The notes: generated from the letters alone by a model not told the origin. A stretch of DNA of 64,000 bases from Actinomadura sp. NBRC 104412 (GCF_030269515.1 NZ_BSTM01000004.1:124001-188000), one strand, 5' to 3'. Counted from the stretch's first letter, positions 48,039 through 57,390 are shown. Program-made: numbers and translations.

Positions 48039-49829
48039 TCAGCCGCCCGCGCCGTTCTGGGCGTCCAAGGCGTCCAGCCGCGCCATGATGGCGTCGACCG
48101 ACCGCTTGAGCTCGGCCATCTCCAGGCGCGCCTGGCGGATCTCCGACACCGCCGCCACCCACAGGTATCCGGCCTGGTAGGAGTCCTTGCTGAACTGGTC
48201 CTTGGGGCCGCCCTGCCTGAACTCGGGGGCCAGTTGCACGGGGGTGGTGGGGTCCATGTCGTCCTCCTCGGGCGAGGTGGGCTTGCCGGTGAACGTGCCG
48301 TCGCGGACCAGCCGGTACAGCCGGTCGCCCGGGCATGAGGTCGAGACGAAGTCGCGGTGGCCCCGCACAGCGGCAGCCAGTCCCTTGCCGCGCAGCCACG
48401 CACGGAGCTCGCGGACGGCGTTGATCTGCGCGGTGGTGGGGTCCTCCGACGGGCCGGTGGCCAGCGTCACCGACGTCCAGGTGGAGTTGCCGCCGGGCTG
48501 CGCGGCCTGCTGCCGCTGCCAGCCACGCCCCTCCAGAACGATCCCGTGCGGGCACGCGGCGAAGCTGTTCCCGGTGAAGTAGACAGAGCCCCTGCGGCGA
48601 GCCAGCCACGTCGAGTTCTGGGTACGCACGCACCACACCTGGCCGTCGTAGTTCTCCCGGCTGATGTCGAATGTTGCGCCGCGCGCGGCTGCGGGACGTG
48701 GGGCGAAGCTCGTCACGTGCCGGAGATGGACGACCCACATGCCCGCCGAGGTCTGGCGCAGCGTGCCGGCCATGCCCGCGAGGGTGGCGGCGAACTGGAA
48801 CCGCTCCGCCCTTTCCCTGCTCTTATGGACCATCTGGCGCCGGGTGACCGTGCGCCCGTTGTCGCCGCCCGCGAGCAGTGAGACGTTGAGGAACAACTCG
48901 AGCTGTGCTCGAGTCAGCGCCAACAGGAAGTCGTGCCGGACGACACCACCCGGCGCGTGTTCGAGAATGACGCGTCCCGCGTCGCTCGACAGATGGAACT
49001 CCACGAGGCGGCGACCGTCGCCGGCGCTGAGCGTCTCACGCCATCGCGGGACGCCGTCCGTCCGACTGCCTGTGCGGGGGAACCGGTCCACGGGCGGCCC
49101 GAAGACGCCGGTGAGCGCAGCCCTGATGCGCGCCGCGTTCCGGCCCTCGTTCCGGTACAGGACGACGCCCGTGCTGGACAGGCCACTTCCGGACTGGGGC
49201 TTGATATGGCCTTCGGTCCAGAACCACGCGATCGTCTCGACCAGCGCGTCCGACCACTTCGGCTCGGAGGGGAGGTCCGCGCACTCGGCCGCGATGGGGA
49301 TCCGATCCCAGTAGCCGATCGTCTCGCTGGTCACCCATCGGCGCTCGTGGCCCTGCTCCGTCCGTCGCCGTCCGTTCCTGTCCGGGCCACCCCGCCTGGA
49401 GAACCTCTCGACCGCCCACCGGTGCCCTGGCGTTGTGAGCGACGAGTGGCCACGTCCCTCCATGCGGATCATCTCGCGCGGCCGGGCGGGGAAGATGTAG
49501 ACGTCGTCGAGCGGCTGCCACTCCGACATGCCCGTCTCGTGGTTCAGGGTCAGGACGACGTCTCCCGGCCGGACCTCACGGAACGTCTTCCATCCGCTCG
49601 CGGTCAGGATCTCGGTCTCTTCGTCCACGCAGTACCCGATGTCCGCCCAGCCCCGGGTGTTCATGTGGAAGCGGCGGGTGTTCCTCCAGTAGGTGCGGCA
49701 CGCCTCGTGTGACTTCCCGGCCAGGCCCTGGTCGCTGCCGTCGTAGTGGATGACCAGGCCGTTCTTGCAGGCGGCGAACCCGGCGGCGGTCGGGCCCCAG
49801 CCGAAGGACGAGCGCCTTTCCAGCTTCAT
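48039..49829 (-). CDS. PGRP/Amidase_2-type N-acetylmuramoyl-L-alanine amidase interrupted by an intein
   Basis: A 596-residue precursor. Residues 1-66 and 422-596 are the two halves of a zinc amidase; the ligands are H28 (GLVIHYDGSDQG), H491 (RGHRDF) and C499 (STSCPGD). GWADIGY just before the insert and SFAACPHGIVLEGRGW after it join to the usual PGRP core (WADIxYxF..CPHG..EGRGW). Residues 67-421 are an intein. After splicing a 241-residue enzyme would remain, with a C-terminal coiled coil near residue 560. It would cut the amide between muramic acid and the stem peptide. No signal peptide is seen, so export is unexplained. The start overlaps the small acidic gene by ATGA. Confidence 0.87.
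   Translation of the reverse strand: MKLERRSSFGWGPTAAGFAACKNGLVIHYDGSDQGLAGKSHEACRTYWRNTRRFHMNTRGWADIGYCVDEETEILTASGWKTFREVRPGDVVLTLNHETGMSEWQPLDDVYIFPARPREMIRMEGRGHSSLTTPGHRWAVERFSRRGGPDRNGRRRTEQGHERRWVTSETIGYWDRIPIAAECADLPSEPKWSDALVETIAWFWTEGHIKPQSGSGLSSTGVVLYRNEGRNAARIRAALTGVFGPPVDRFPRTGSRTDGVPRWRETLSAGDGRRLVEFHLSSDAGRVILEHAPGGVVRHDFLLALTRAQLELFLNVSLLAGGDNGRTVTRRQMVHKSRERAERFQFAATLAGMAGTLRQTSAGMWVVHLRHVTSFAPRPAAARGATFDISRENYDGQVWCVRTQNSTWLARRRGSVYFTGNSFAACPHGIVLEGRGWQRQQAAQPGGNSTWTSVTLATGPSEDPTTAQINAVRELRAWLRGKGLAAAVRGHRDFVSTSCPGDRLYRLVRDGTFTGKPTSPEEDDMDPTTPVQLAPEFRQGGPKDQFSKDSYQAGYLWVAAVSEIRQARLEMAELKRSVDAIMARLDALDAQNGAGG
48567..49631 (-). mobile_element. 355-residue intein with LAGLIDADG-like endonuclease domain
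   Basis: In frame within the amidase. It begins with Cys67 (CVDEETEILTASGWKTF, N-terminal splicing block A) and has TTPGH (block B, residues 132-136). It ends with block F/G (ENYDGQVWCVRTQNSTWLAR, then VYFTGN) at Asn421, followed by Ser422 as first C-extein residue. The penultimate residue is Gly, not the usual His. The central part has IAWFWTEGHIK and LELFLNVSLLAGGDNG, which resemble two degenerate LAGLIDADG motifs of a homing endonuclease; activity is uncertain. Confidence 0.87.
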
Positions 49830-49945
49830 GAGCCGGCCCCCTCGGTGTAGGTGTCCTCGGGGTCGATGAAGCCCTCGTCCGGCTCGTCCGGCTCGGGGAG
49901 GTAAGGGACGTCGATCTCCTCGACGTCCCGCTCGGGTTCGGCCAT
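49826..49945 (-). CDS. 39-residue acidic peptide coupled to the amidase
   Basis: A short gene below usual length cut-offs. It starts at ATG 49945 with GGAGG five bases upstream and stops with TGA overlapping the amidase ATG (ATGA). The product is strongly acidic, with repeats of DEP (LPEPDEPDEGFIDPEDTY), no Cys and no hydrophobic segment. The strong ribosome site and exact coupling argue that it is translated and sets the amidase level. It could be a chaperone-like or inhibitory partner for the amidase or its intein; that is speculation. Confidence 0.68.
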   Translation of the reverse strand: MAEPERDVEEIDVPYLPEPDEPDEGFIDPEDTYTEGAGS

Positions 49946-50039
49946 GGCAGCCTCCGGGATGATCCTCGATGTGGTCGGCCGGCCCTGCGTCACAAGGCCA
50001 GCAGAATAGCCACTCGATCACCGCCGACAGGCGACTTCG

Positions 50040-50056
50040 TCCCCATACCGTGGGGA
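50040..50056 (-). terminator. hairpin after the acyl-CoA dehydrogenase gene
   Basis: TCCCCA and TGGGGA flank five bases, beginning 12 bases after the stop codon on the reverse strand. No T-tract follows. It separates the dehydrogenase from the acidic-peptide/amidase pair. Confidence 0.42.
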
Positions 50057-50067
50057 ACGGGAGGTGC

Positions 50068-51237
50068 CTACTTCAGGAGCTGGCGGGCCATCACCATCCG
50101 CTGGATCTGGTTGGTGCCCTCGTAGATCTGGGTGATCTTGGCGTCGCGCATCATGCGCTCGACCGGGAACTCGCGGGTGTAGCCGTAGCCGCCGAGAAGC
50201 TGGACGGCGTCGGTGGTCACGTCCATCGCGACGTCGGAGGCCAGCGTCTTGCAGGCCGAGGAGACGAAGGTCAGGTCGGGCACCTTCGCGCCGCGCATCG
50301 CGCGCTCGGACTTGATCGCGGCGTGGTAGGTGAGCTGCCGGGCGCCCTCCAGCCGCATCGCCATGTCGGCCAGCATGAACTGGACGCCCTGGAAGTCGGC
50401 GATGGCCTTGCCGAACTGCCTGCGCTCCTTGACATAGCCGAGGGCGTGGTCGAGGGCGCCCTGGGCGATGCCGAGGGCCTGGGCGGCGATGGTGATGCGG
50501 GTGTGGTCGAGCGTGGCCAGGGCGGTCTTGAACCCGGTGCCCTCGGCGCCGATCATCCGCTCGGCCGGGATCCGCACGTCCTCCAGGATGACCTGGCGGG
50601 TCGGCGAGCCCTTGATCCCCAGCTTGCGCTCCTTGGGGCCGAACGACACGCCCGCGTCGGACTTCTCCACCACGAACGCCGAGATGCCGCGGGCGCCCGC
50701 CGACGGGTCGGTGACGGCCATCACGGTGTAGTACTCCGAGACGCCGGCATTTGTGATCCACATCTTGGCGCCGTTGAGCACCCAGTGGTCGCCGTCGCGC
50801 ACCGCGCGGGTCTTCATGGACGCCGCGTCCGAGCCGGCCTCGGCCTCGGACAGGGCGTAGGAGAACATGGCCTCGCCCCGCGCCACCGGCGTCAGATACC
50901 GTTTCCTGAGCTCCTCGGAGCCCGCCAGCAACACCGGTACCGTGCCCAGCTTGTTGACCGCCGGGATCAGCGAGGAGGAGGCGCACGCGCGGGCGACCTC
51001 CTCGATCACGATCACGGTGGCCAGCGCGTCGGCCCCGGCGCCCCCGTACTCCTCGGGGATGTGCACCGCGTGCAGTTCGTTCTGCACCAGCGCGTCGAGG
51101 GCCTCCTGCGGAAAGCGCGACTCCTCGTCCACCGCGGACGCATAGGGCGCGATCTTGGCGTCGGCGAGCTCGCGGACCGTCGCCCGGAGCAGCTCGTGCT
51201 CCTCCGACGGGGCGTAACCGGGAAAGTCGGGGCTCAT
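50068..51237 (-). CDS. acyl-CoA dehydrogenase
   Basis: A 389-residue flavoenzyme that introduces a double bond into acyl-CoA. FAD and substrate motifs are present: FSYALSEAEAGSDAASMKT near residue 120, WITNAGVSEYYTV, and the C-terminal QLLGGYGYTREFPVERMMRD with the catalytic Glu in YEGTNQIQ. Size is standard. The ATG at 51237 is chosen because homology starts there; the ORF continues upstream without meaning. It diverges from the UDP-glucose dehydrogenase gene across a 199-base region. Chain-length preference cannot be inferred, but it is of the short/medium-chain type. Confidence 0.92.
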   Translation of the reverse strand: MSPDFPGYAPSEEHELLRATVRELADAKIAPYASAVDEESRFPQEALDALVQNELHAVHIPEEYGGAGADALATVIVIEEVARACASSSLIPAVNKLGTVPVLLAGSEELRKRYLTPVARGEAMFSYALSEAEAGSDAASMKTRAVRDGDHWVLNGAKMWITNAGVSEYYTVMAVTDPSAGARGISAFVVEKSDAGVSFGPKERKLGIKGSPTRQVILEDVRIPAERMIGAEGTGFKTALATLDHTRITIAAQALGIAQGALDHALGYVKERRQFGKAIADFQGVQFMLADMAMRLEGARQLTYHAAIKSERAMRGAKVPDLTFVSSACKTLASDVAMDVTTDAVQLLGGYGYTREFPVERMMRDAKITQIYEGTNQIQRMVMARQLLK

Positions 51238-51436
51238 AGCGCGCAGACTACCCGCCGGTACACTGCGCCGGACGCGCGGGGGGCTCGCCACGGCGGATCC
51301 ACCCGGCGTTCGCGGGAAGACCCGTCGATCCCTCGGGGCGGCAGGATGGGAATGACCGGCACGGCGGGGTAATACGTCCATCACCGGACGTGAACGGCCG
51401 ACGGATCGGAATACGGATCGGGATGGAGGAACCGCC

Positions 51437-52771
51437 TTGACGCACCGGCTGACGGTGATCGGCACCGGCTACCTCGGCGCGACCCACGCCGCCTGCATGG
51501 CGGACCTGGGCTTCCAGGTCCTGGGGCTGGACGTCGACAAGACGAAGATCGCCAGACTGGCGGCCGGTGACCTGCCGTTCTACGAGCCGGGGCTGGAGGA
51601 GATCCTGGAGCGCAACCTGGCGAACGGGCGGCTGCGCTTCACCACCTCCTACGAGGAGGCCGCCGGGTTCGGCGACGTCCACTTCATCTGCGTGGGCACA
51701 CCGCAGAAGGCGGGCGAGTACGCCGCCGACCTGACCTACGTGGAGGACGCGGTGTCCTCGCTGGCGCCGCTGCTGCACCGGTCCTGCCTGGTGGTGGGCA
51801 AGTCCACGGTGCCGGTCGGCACCGCGGAGCGGCTCGCCGAGCGGATCGCGCTGCTGGCCCCCGCGGACGGGGACGCGGTGCTGGCCTGGAACCCGGAGTT
51901 CCTCCGCGAGGGCTTCGCCGTCCAGGACACCCTGAAGCCGGACCGCATCGTCGCCGGAGTGCCCGCCGACCAGGGCGCGGCGGAGCGCGCGGAGAAGATC
52001 CTGCGCGAGATCTACGCCTCGATGCTGGCCGAGGGGACGCCGTTCGTCGTCGCCGACTACCCCACCTCCGAGCTGGTCAAGGTGGCGGCCAACGCGTTCC
52101 TCGCCACCAAGATCTCGTTCATCAACGCGATGGCGGAGGTGTGCGAGGCGGCGCACGCCGATGTCACCAAGCTGTCGGAGGCGCTCTCCTACGACGACCG
52201 CATCGGCGGCCGGTTCCTGGGCCCCGGCCTCGGGTTCGGCGGCGGCTGCCTGCCCAAGGACATCCGCGCGTTCATGGCCAGGGCCGGTGAGCTGGGCGTG
52301 GACCAGGCGCTGACGTTCCTGCGCGAGGTGGACGAGATCAACATCCGCCGCCGGATCCGGATGGTGGACCTGGCCAGGGCGCAGCTCGGCGGCTCGTTCG
52401 TCGGGCGCACGGTCGGCGTGCTGGGCGCCGCGTTCAAGCCCAACTCCGACGACGTCCGCGACTCTCCGGCGCTGGACGTGGCCGCCACGATCCGCGCGCA
52501 GGGCGGCAAGGTCACCGTGTACGACCCGCAGGCCATGGGCAACGCGCGCCGCGTCCATCCCACCCTCGACTTCGCCGACTCGGTCCTGGACGCCGTACGC
52601 GACGCCCATGCGGTGCTCCTCCTCACCGAATGGCAGGAGTTCAAGGACCTGGATCCCCACCACCTGGCCGACGCCGTGGCCGAACGCAACATCGTCGACG
52701 GCCGCAACGCCCTGGACCCCGAGCGGTGGCGCACCGCCGGCTGGACCTACCGCGCCCTCGGCCGGCCCTGA
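51437..52771 (+). CDS. UDP-glucose 6-dehydrogenase
   Basis: A 444-residue NAD-dependent enzyme giving UDP-glucuronate, a precursor of acidic cell-wall polymers. The Rossmann loop is TVIGTGYLGATHAACMADLG at residues 6-25. VAWNPEFLREGFAVQDTL-like (here AWNPEFLREG) and ANAFLATKISFINAMAEVCE are conserved, and the catalytic Cys lies in GFGGGCLPKDIRAF near residue 268. AFKPNSDDVRDSPAL marks the C-terminal domain. This is the UGD branch, distinct from the WecC-like gene at 22231. A TTG start follows GGAGGAA by seven bases. Confidence 0.91.
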   Translation: MTHRLTVIGTGYLGATHAACMADLGFQVLGLDVDKTKIARLAAGDLPFYEPGLEEILERNLANGRLRFTTSYEEAAGFGDVHFICVGTPQKAGEYAADLTYVEDAVSSLAPLLHRSCLVVGKSTVPVGTAERLAERIALLAPADGDAVLAWNPEFLREGFAVQDTLKPDRIVAGVPADQGAAERAEKILREIYASMLAEGTPFVVADYPTSELVKVAANAFLATKISFINAMAEVCEAAHADVTKLSEALSYDDRIGGRFLGPGLGFGGGCLPKDIRAFMARAGELGVDQALTFLREVDEINIRRRIRMVDLARAQLGGSFVGRTVGVLGAAFKPNSDDVRDSPALDVAATIRAQGGKVTVYDPQAMGNARRVHPTLDFADSVLDAVRDAHAVLLLTEWQEFKDLDPHHLADAVAERNIVDGRNALDPERWRTAGWTYRALGRP

Positions 52772-52818
52772 CCGCCGGCCCTGGGAAGCTTCTTTACCGT
52801 GCCGTGGTTGTCACGGGC

Positions 52819-53241
52819 ATGGCTGATGCTCTTGTGGATCCGTTCGCCGATCAGGATGTGATCCGGCGGTTGCTGAACGAGTCGCGGACGTGGGCGTTCG
52901 TGGGCCTGGGTGACAATCCCGAGCGGGAGGTCTACAACCAGGCCCGGTTGCTGCAGCAGCGCGGAAAAAAGATCTTCCCGGTGCATCCGTCCGGGGCGAC
53001 GGTGCTGGGCGAGCCGGGGCACACCTCGCTGAAGGACGTCGGCCCGGTCGATGTGGTGGGCGTGTACCGGCGCGCGGAGTTCGCGGGCGAGGCCGTGGCC
53101 GAGGCGATCGCGGCCGGCGCGAAGGCGGTGTGGCTGCCGCTGGACGTGATCGACGAGGCGGCGGCACGGCGGGCCCAGGAGGCGGGCCTGGACGTGGTGA
53201 TGAACCGCTGCCCCGCCGTGGAGTGGGCCCTGCGCCGCTAG
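52819..53241 (+). CDS. CoA-binding domain protein (YccU-like)
   Basis: A 140-residue single-domain Rossmann protein. [20 protein letters not shown] is the nucleotide-binding loop near residue 20; [20 protein letters not shown] and [15 protein letters not shown] follow, and the end MNRCPAVEW is a family marker. Such proteins bind CoA or a related nucleotide but have no settled reaction. I start at ATG 52819; GTG 52804 is an alternative and no strong ribosome site is seen for either. It overlaps the convergent purE gene by four bases. Confidence 0.82.
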   Translation: MADALVDPFADQDVIRRLLNESRTWAFVGLGDNPEREVYNQARLLQQRGKKIFPVHPSGATVLGEPGHTSLKDVGPVDVVGVYRRAEFAGEAVAEAIAAGAKAVWLPLDVIDEAAARRAQEAGLDVVMNRCPAVEWALRR

Positions 53242-53729
53242 CCGATGTTCTCCCGCAGGCGCTCGCCCTTGGCCTTGGCCTGGGCGTAGAGGTCCTGCTG
53301 GAAGTCCTTCATCTTCGCCTGGAGCGTCTCGTCGGACGCGGCCAGGATGCGCACCGCCAGCAGTCCCGCGTTGCGCGCCGCGCCGACGGCGACGGTCGCG
53401 ACGGGGACCCCGGCGGGCATCTGGACGATCGACAGCAGCGAGTCCATGCCGTCCAGATGCCTGAGCGGCACCGGGACGCCGATGACCGGCAGCGGCGTGA
53501 CCGAGGCCAGCATGCCGGGCAGGTGCGCGGCGCCGCCCGCCCCCGCGATGATCACGCGCAGGCCGCGGGACGCGGCGCCGGTCCCGTAGGCGATCATGTC
53601 GTGCGGCATGCGGTGCGCCGAGACGACGTCGGCCTCGTAGGGCACGCCGAACTCCTCCAGCGCCTCCGCCGCCGCCTTCATCACGGGCCAGTCGGAGTCA
53701 CTGCCCATCACCACGCCGACGGTCGTCAT
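53238..53729 (-). CDS. purE: N5-carboxyaminoimidazole ribonucleotide mutase
   Basis: A 163-residue enzyme of purine synthesis converting N5-CAIR to [24 protein letters not shown] starts the fold, [15 protein letters not shown] is the conserved substrate loop, and [12 protein letters not shown] and [15 protein letters not shown] follow. Size matches class I PurE. The ATG overlaps the purK stop (ATGA); the nine-residue longer ORF start is not needed. Confidence 0.95.
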   Translation of the reverse strand: MTTVGVVMGSDSDWPVMKAAAEALEEFGVPYEADVVSAHRMPHDMIAYGTGAASRGLRVIIAGAGGAAHLPGMLASVTPLPVIGVPVPLRHLDGMDSLLSIVQMPAGVPVATVAVGAARNAGLLAVRILAASDETLQAKMKDFQQDLYAQAKAKGERLRENIG

Positions 53730-54907
53730 GCCCTGTCCTTCATCTCGGGGCCCCATCGCAGGTACTCGGCGGCGTGCCGGGCACGCTCGCGGACCTCGTC
53801 CAGGTCGTCGCCCATCGCGGTGACGTGGCCGATCTTGCGGCCGGGACGGACGTCCTTGCCGTAGAAGTGGACCTTGACGCCCGGGTCGTGGGCCATCACG
53901 TGCGGGTACCGGCGGTAGACCGCCGGGTCGTCGCCGCCGAGCACGTTGGCCACCACGGTGTAGGCGGCGGTGGGCTCGGTGGACCCGAGCGGCAGGTCAA
54001 GGACGGCGCGCAGGTGCTGCTCGAACTGGGACGTGCGGGCGCCCTCGATCGTCCAGTGGCCGGAGTTGTGCGGGCGCATCGCCAGCTCGTTCACCACCAG
54101 GCCCCGGTCGGTCTCGAACAGCTCCACCGCCAGCAGCCCGGTGACGCCCAGCTTCTCGGCGATGTCGAGGGCGAGCCGCTGCGCCTCGACCGAGCGTTCC
54201 TCGTCCAGTCCGGGCGCCGGCGCGATCACCTCGACACAGATGCCGTCCCGCTGGACGGTCTCCACGACCGGGTACGCGGCGCCCTGCCCGTACGGGGAAC
54301 GCGCGACGAGCGCGGCCAGCTCGCGGCGGAACGGGACGTGCTCCTCGACCATCAGGTCGACGCCCTCGGCGACCAGGCGGCTCAGCAGGTCCCGTGCCTC
54401 GCGGTCGAGCGACTCGACGACCCACACGCCCTTGCCGTCGTAGCCGCCGCGGGTGGCCTTCAGGACCAGCGGCCATCCGTGCCCGCGGGCGAACACCTCA
54501 AGGAACGCCATCGGGGCGCGTTCGGGCACATGGCTGTAGGCGGGGCACGGCGCGCCGATCTCGCTCAGGCGCCGCCGCATCGCCAGCTTGTCCTGGGCGT
54601 GCAGCAGCGCGTCCGCGCCGGGCCTGCAAGGGGTCCCGGACTCCTCGATCTCGCGGATGTGCGCCCCTGGGACGTGCTCGTGGTCGAAGGTCACCACGTC
54701 GCAGCCCTTCGCGAAGGCGCGCAGGTCGTCGAGGGAGGAGTCGTCGCCGACCCGCGTGTCGGCGCTGACGCGGGCCGCGGAGTCGGTGGCGGAGCCGGCG
54801 AGCACGCGCAGCGACACGCCGAGCCCGATCGCGGCCTGCTGCGTCATCCGCGCAAGCTGGCCGCCGCCCGCGATCCCCACCACGGGCATCTGTGCTGGGT
54901 CTGTCAC
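53726..54907 (-). CDS. purK: N5-carboxyaminoimidazole ribonucleotide synthase
   Basis: A 393-residue ATP-grasp enzyme that carboxylates AIR to N5-CAIR with ATP and bicarbonate. [20 protein letters not shown] starts the N-domain, [17 protein letters not shown] is the ATP-grasp loop, and [18 protein letters not shown] contains the metal-binding Asn and Arg. I use GTG 54907, which puts the conserved region near the start; an ATG 39 bases earlier is possible and neither has a strong ribosome site. It is coupled to purE. Confidence 0.93.
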   Translation of the reverse strand: MTDPAQMPVVGIAGGGQLARMTQQAAIGLGVSLRVLAGSATDSAARVSADTRVGDDSSLDDLRAFAKGCDVVTFDHEHVPGAHIREIEESGTPCRPGADALLHAQDKLAMRRRLSEIGAPCPAYSHVPERAPMAFLEVFARGHGWPLVLKATRGGYDGKGVWVVESLDREARDLLSRLVAEGVDLMVEEHVPFRRELAALVARSPYGQGAAYPVVETVQRDGICVEVIAPAPGLDEERSVEAQRLALDIAEKLGVTGLLAVELFETDRGLVVNELAMRPHNSGHWTIEGARTSQFEQHLRAVLDLPLGSTEPTAAYTVVANVLGGDDPAVYRRYPHVMAHDPGVKVHFYGKDVRPGRKIGHVTAMGDDLDEVRERARHAAEYLRWGPEMKDRA

Positions 54908-55238
54908 GCCCAGCAGGTTATCCGCCGGGACGGCCTGCCCGGTCATCGGCGCCGTCCATCGTCCCTCGTCACGGCCGTGGCCGGGGGTCAGGGAGCTTTC
55001 CGGAGATTTCCGGCGGCCTCCAGGTGAACGAACGCGGCTTCGGGAGCGTCCGAAGAAGTGTGATCTCCCCGGTCACGGGCAGGAGGACCGGTGTTCCGCC
55101 CGGGGTCGCCCCGGATCGGTGGCTTCAGCGGAACAAGGACGTCCCATCCGTCCCATCCGTCTATCCTCGATGTGCCTTCGCAAGAGCCGAACCGCGCCGA
55201 CGCCTCGGCGGCCGTACCCGGAAGGACGGTTCCCCTTC

Positions 55239-55826
55239 GTGAACCTGCTCTCCAGCCTCCACCGACGGTTCGCCTACCTGGTGCGCGAGCTGGCGAAGTT
55301 CGGCAGCGTCGGGGCGGTCGCCTTCGTGATCACGGTGGCGCTGAGCAACGCGCTGCACTCGGGTGTGGGCATGGGGCCGCTGTCGTCCAACGCCATCGCG
55401 ACCGTGGTGGCGACCACGTTCGCCTACGTGGCCAACCGGTTCTGGACGTTCCGCCACCGCGACCGGACGGGGCTGGGCCGCGAGTACACGCTGTTCTTCG
55501 CCCTGAACGGCGTCGGGCTGGTGATCACCCAGATCTTCATCGGCTTCGTCCACTACGTGCTGCACCTGACCGGGCCCGTCGCCTACAACGTGTCCCTGAT
55601 CGTCGGCACCGGGGTGGCGACGCTGTTCCGCTTCTGGTCGTACAAGAAGTGGGTCTTCCTGCCCGTCGAGGCCGCCTCCGGGCTTCCCGAGACCACCGCG
55701 CTCCCCGGGACCAAGGCGGCGCAGCGGGTCAACGGCCACGCGCACACGCCCCACGGCCTGGGCCGCCCGATCGGCCCGCGTCTGAGCAAGGCCGACGATC
55801 AAGCCGAGTTCAGCCGAACCCACTGA
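55239..55826 (+). CDS. GtrA-family membrane protein
   Basis: A 195-residue protein with four transmembrane helices (about 20-40, 48-70, 84-104, 118-140), the GtrA pattern. VRELAKFGSVGAVAFVITVA and VANRFWTFRHRDRTG are family markers, and FRFWSYKKWVF closes the domain. GtrA-like proteins help flip or present lipid-linked sugars, and other envelope glycosyltransferases are in the window. The C-terminal 45 residues are polar and variable. The GTG at 55239 has GAAGGA upstream at 12 bases. Confidence 0.85.
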   Translation: MNLLSSLHRRFAYLVRELAKFGSVGAVAFVITVALSNALHSGVGMGPLSSNAIATVVATTFAYVANRFWTFRHRDRTGLGREYTLFFALNGVGLVITQIFIGFVHYVLHLTGPVAYNVSLIVGTGVATLFRFWSYKKWVFLPVEAASGLPETTALPGTKAAQRVNGHAHTPHGLGRPIGPRLSKADDQAEFSRTH

Positions 55827-55829
55827 GCC

Positions 55830-56053
55830 GAAGCGATGCAGCGATCGCCGCAGGCGCAACAAGCGACGAGCCGCCAAGGCGAGGAGCGCAGCTCGCACCT
55901 GCAAATAAACACCCTCGCACCTACCCCAGCCCCTAACCCCAACCCCGAACGGCGCCCAACCCCCGCGATCGCGACCGAAGGCAGGGGCGAGCGCCAGCGA
56001 GACCCTGATCGCGTAGCGAGCCCCTAGGCGAGTCGAAGCGATGCAGCGATCGC
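55830..56053. repeat. duplicated intergenic repeat between convergent genes
   Basis: GAAGCGATGCAGCGATCGC occurs at 55830-55848 and again at 56035-56053. Each copy is followed 53-57 bases later by GCAAATAAACAC (55901-55912 and 56102-56113), with CCGCCAAGGCG-like sequence in between in one copy and a related CCAAGGCGCCG in the other. The two copies are in the same orientation, about 205 bases apart, and fill the gap between gtrA-like and histidine kinase genes. Confidence 0.7.
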
Positions 56054-56112
56054 ACGCGGCGCCGCCGAAGGAAGGCCGTCAGGGCCTGACGCCAAGGCGC
56101 CGCAAATAAACA

Positions 56113-57390
56113 CTACGCCGGGCCGATCACGACGCGCTCGGAGGCGAGGCGCGCCTCGGCGGCCTGGCGGAGGAAGACGCCGAAGACCGCGGGACGGGAC
56201 TGGATCAGTTCCAGCCGCCCGCCGTCCACCACGGCCAGCGAGCGGGCCAGGTAGAGGCCGAGACCGGTGCCCTTGCCGCTGCTGACGCTGCGCTCGAAGA
56301 TCCTGGCCTCCAGTTCCGGGGGGATGCCCGCGCCCTCGTCGCCGATCTCCACCACCACCGAGCTGGACCCGAGCTTGGTGGTGATGGTGACCGGACCGGC
56401 GCCGTGCACCAGGGAGTTGTCCAGCAGGGTGGCGATGATCTGGGAGAGCCCCTCGGGGCTGGTCACGCCGATGAGGCCGCGTTCCCCGGTCAGCCGGATG
56501 TCGCGGCCGTCCCTGCGGAAGATCGGCCGCCACTCCTCCATCTGCTGGGCCAGGATGTCGTCGATGGGGGCGGCGACGGCGGCGCCGGTGCGGTCGTGCC
56601 GGGACCGGGCCAGCAGTTGCTCCACCACCGCGACCAGGCGTTCGGCCTGGGCGACCGCGGCGGCGCCCTCCTCGCGTACCACGTCGGGGTAGTCGGCGGC
56701 CTCGATCATCTCCTCCAGCCGCATGGACAGCGCGGTGAGGGGGGTGCGGAGCTGGTGGCTGGCGTCGGAGGCGAACTCGCGGCTGGCGGCGAGCAGGTCG
56801 GCGATCCGCACGGCGCTGCGGTCCAGCACCTCGGCGACCCGGTCGACCTCGGCGATCCCGTACCGGCGGCGGCGGGGCCGGGCGTTGCCGGTGCCGAGCC
56901 GGTCGGCGGTCTCGGCCAGGTCGCTGAGCGGCAGGGTGAGCTTGCGCGCCTGGACCATGGCCAGGCCGACGGTGACGGCGACGCCGAGCGCGGCCAGGCT
57001 GCCGATCAGCACCATCAGCCGCAGCGCCTCGTCCTGGACGTCCTGGGCGGGACGGGACACCTGGACGCGCACACCGCCGCCGGTGCCGGTCGCGGTGAGC
57101 AGGGGGGTGCCCCTGGCCGGGCGGTCGCCCGCGGTGACCACCTGGTCGTTGGCCAGGGTTATGACGATGTAGCGACCCGGATACTCCTGGGAGATCTTCT
57201 GGTTGGTGATCGGCTGGCCGGACTCCAGGCTGAAGCCGACGCCGCCGAGGATCGAGGCGGCCTCGCGTTCCAGCGACTGCCGGGCCTCCTCGTAGATGAG
57301 CTTGTGCGTGGCATAGGCGAGGGGGATGCCGAGCAGCAGGATCGCGACGACCGCCACCGCGAGCGTCGACAGGAGCAGTCGGCGCCTCAT
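56113..57390 (-). CDS. sensor histidine kinase
   Basis: A 425-residue membrane kinase. Two transmembrane helices (about 8-30 and 142-165) enclose a small extracytoplasmic sensor region of roughly 110 residues. HAMP-like segment VQARKLTLPLSDLAETADRL follows. The phospho-accepting His is in FASDASHQLRTPLTAL near residue 238, the N box in QIIATLLDNSLVHGAG and the G boxes in IGDEGAGIPPE and GKGTGLGLYLARSL. The ATG at 57390 has AAGGAG upstream. It follows the response regulator gene by 157 bases on the same strand. The stimulus is unknown. Confidence 0.92.
   Translation of the reverse strand: MRRRLLLSTLAVAVVAILLLGIPLAYATHKLIYEEARQSLEREAASILGGVGFSLESGQPITNQKISQEYPGRYIVITLANDQVVTAGDRPARGTPLLTATGTGGGVRVQVSRPAQDVQDEALRLMVLIGSLAALGVAVTVGLAMVQARKLTLPLSDLAETADRLGTGNARPRRRRYGIAEVDRVAEVLDRSAVRIADLLAASREFASDASHQLRTPLTALSMRLEEMIEAADYPDVVREEGAAAVAQAERLVAVVEQLLARSRHDRTGAAVAAPIDDILAQQMEEWRPIFRRDGRDIRLTGERGLIGVTSPEGLSQIIATLLDNSLVHGAGPVTITTKLGSSSVVVEIGDEGAGIPPELEARIFERSVSSGKGTGLGLYLARSLAVVDGGRLELIQSRPAVFGVFLRQAAEARLASERVVIGPA

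Noticed and set aside
48039..49945. Prophage endolysin cassette
   Set aside because: The amidase and its acidic partner are not accompanied by holin, terminase, capsid or tail genes; flanking genes are ordinary chromosomal ones.
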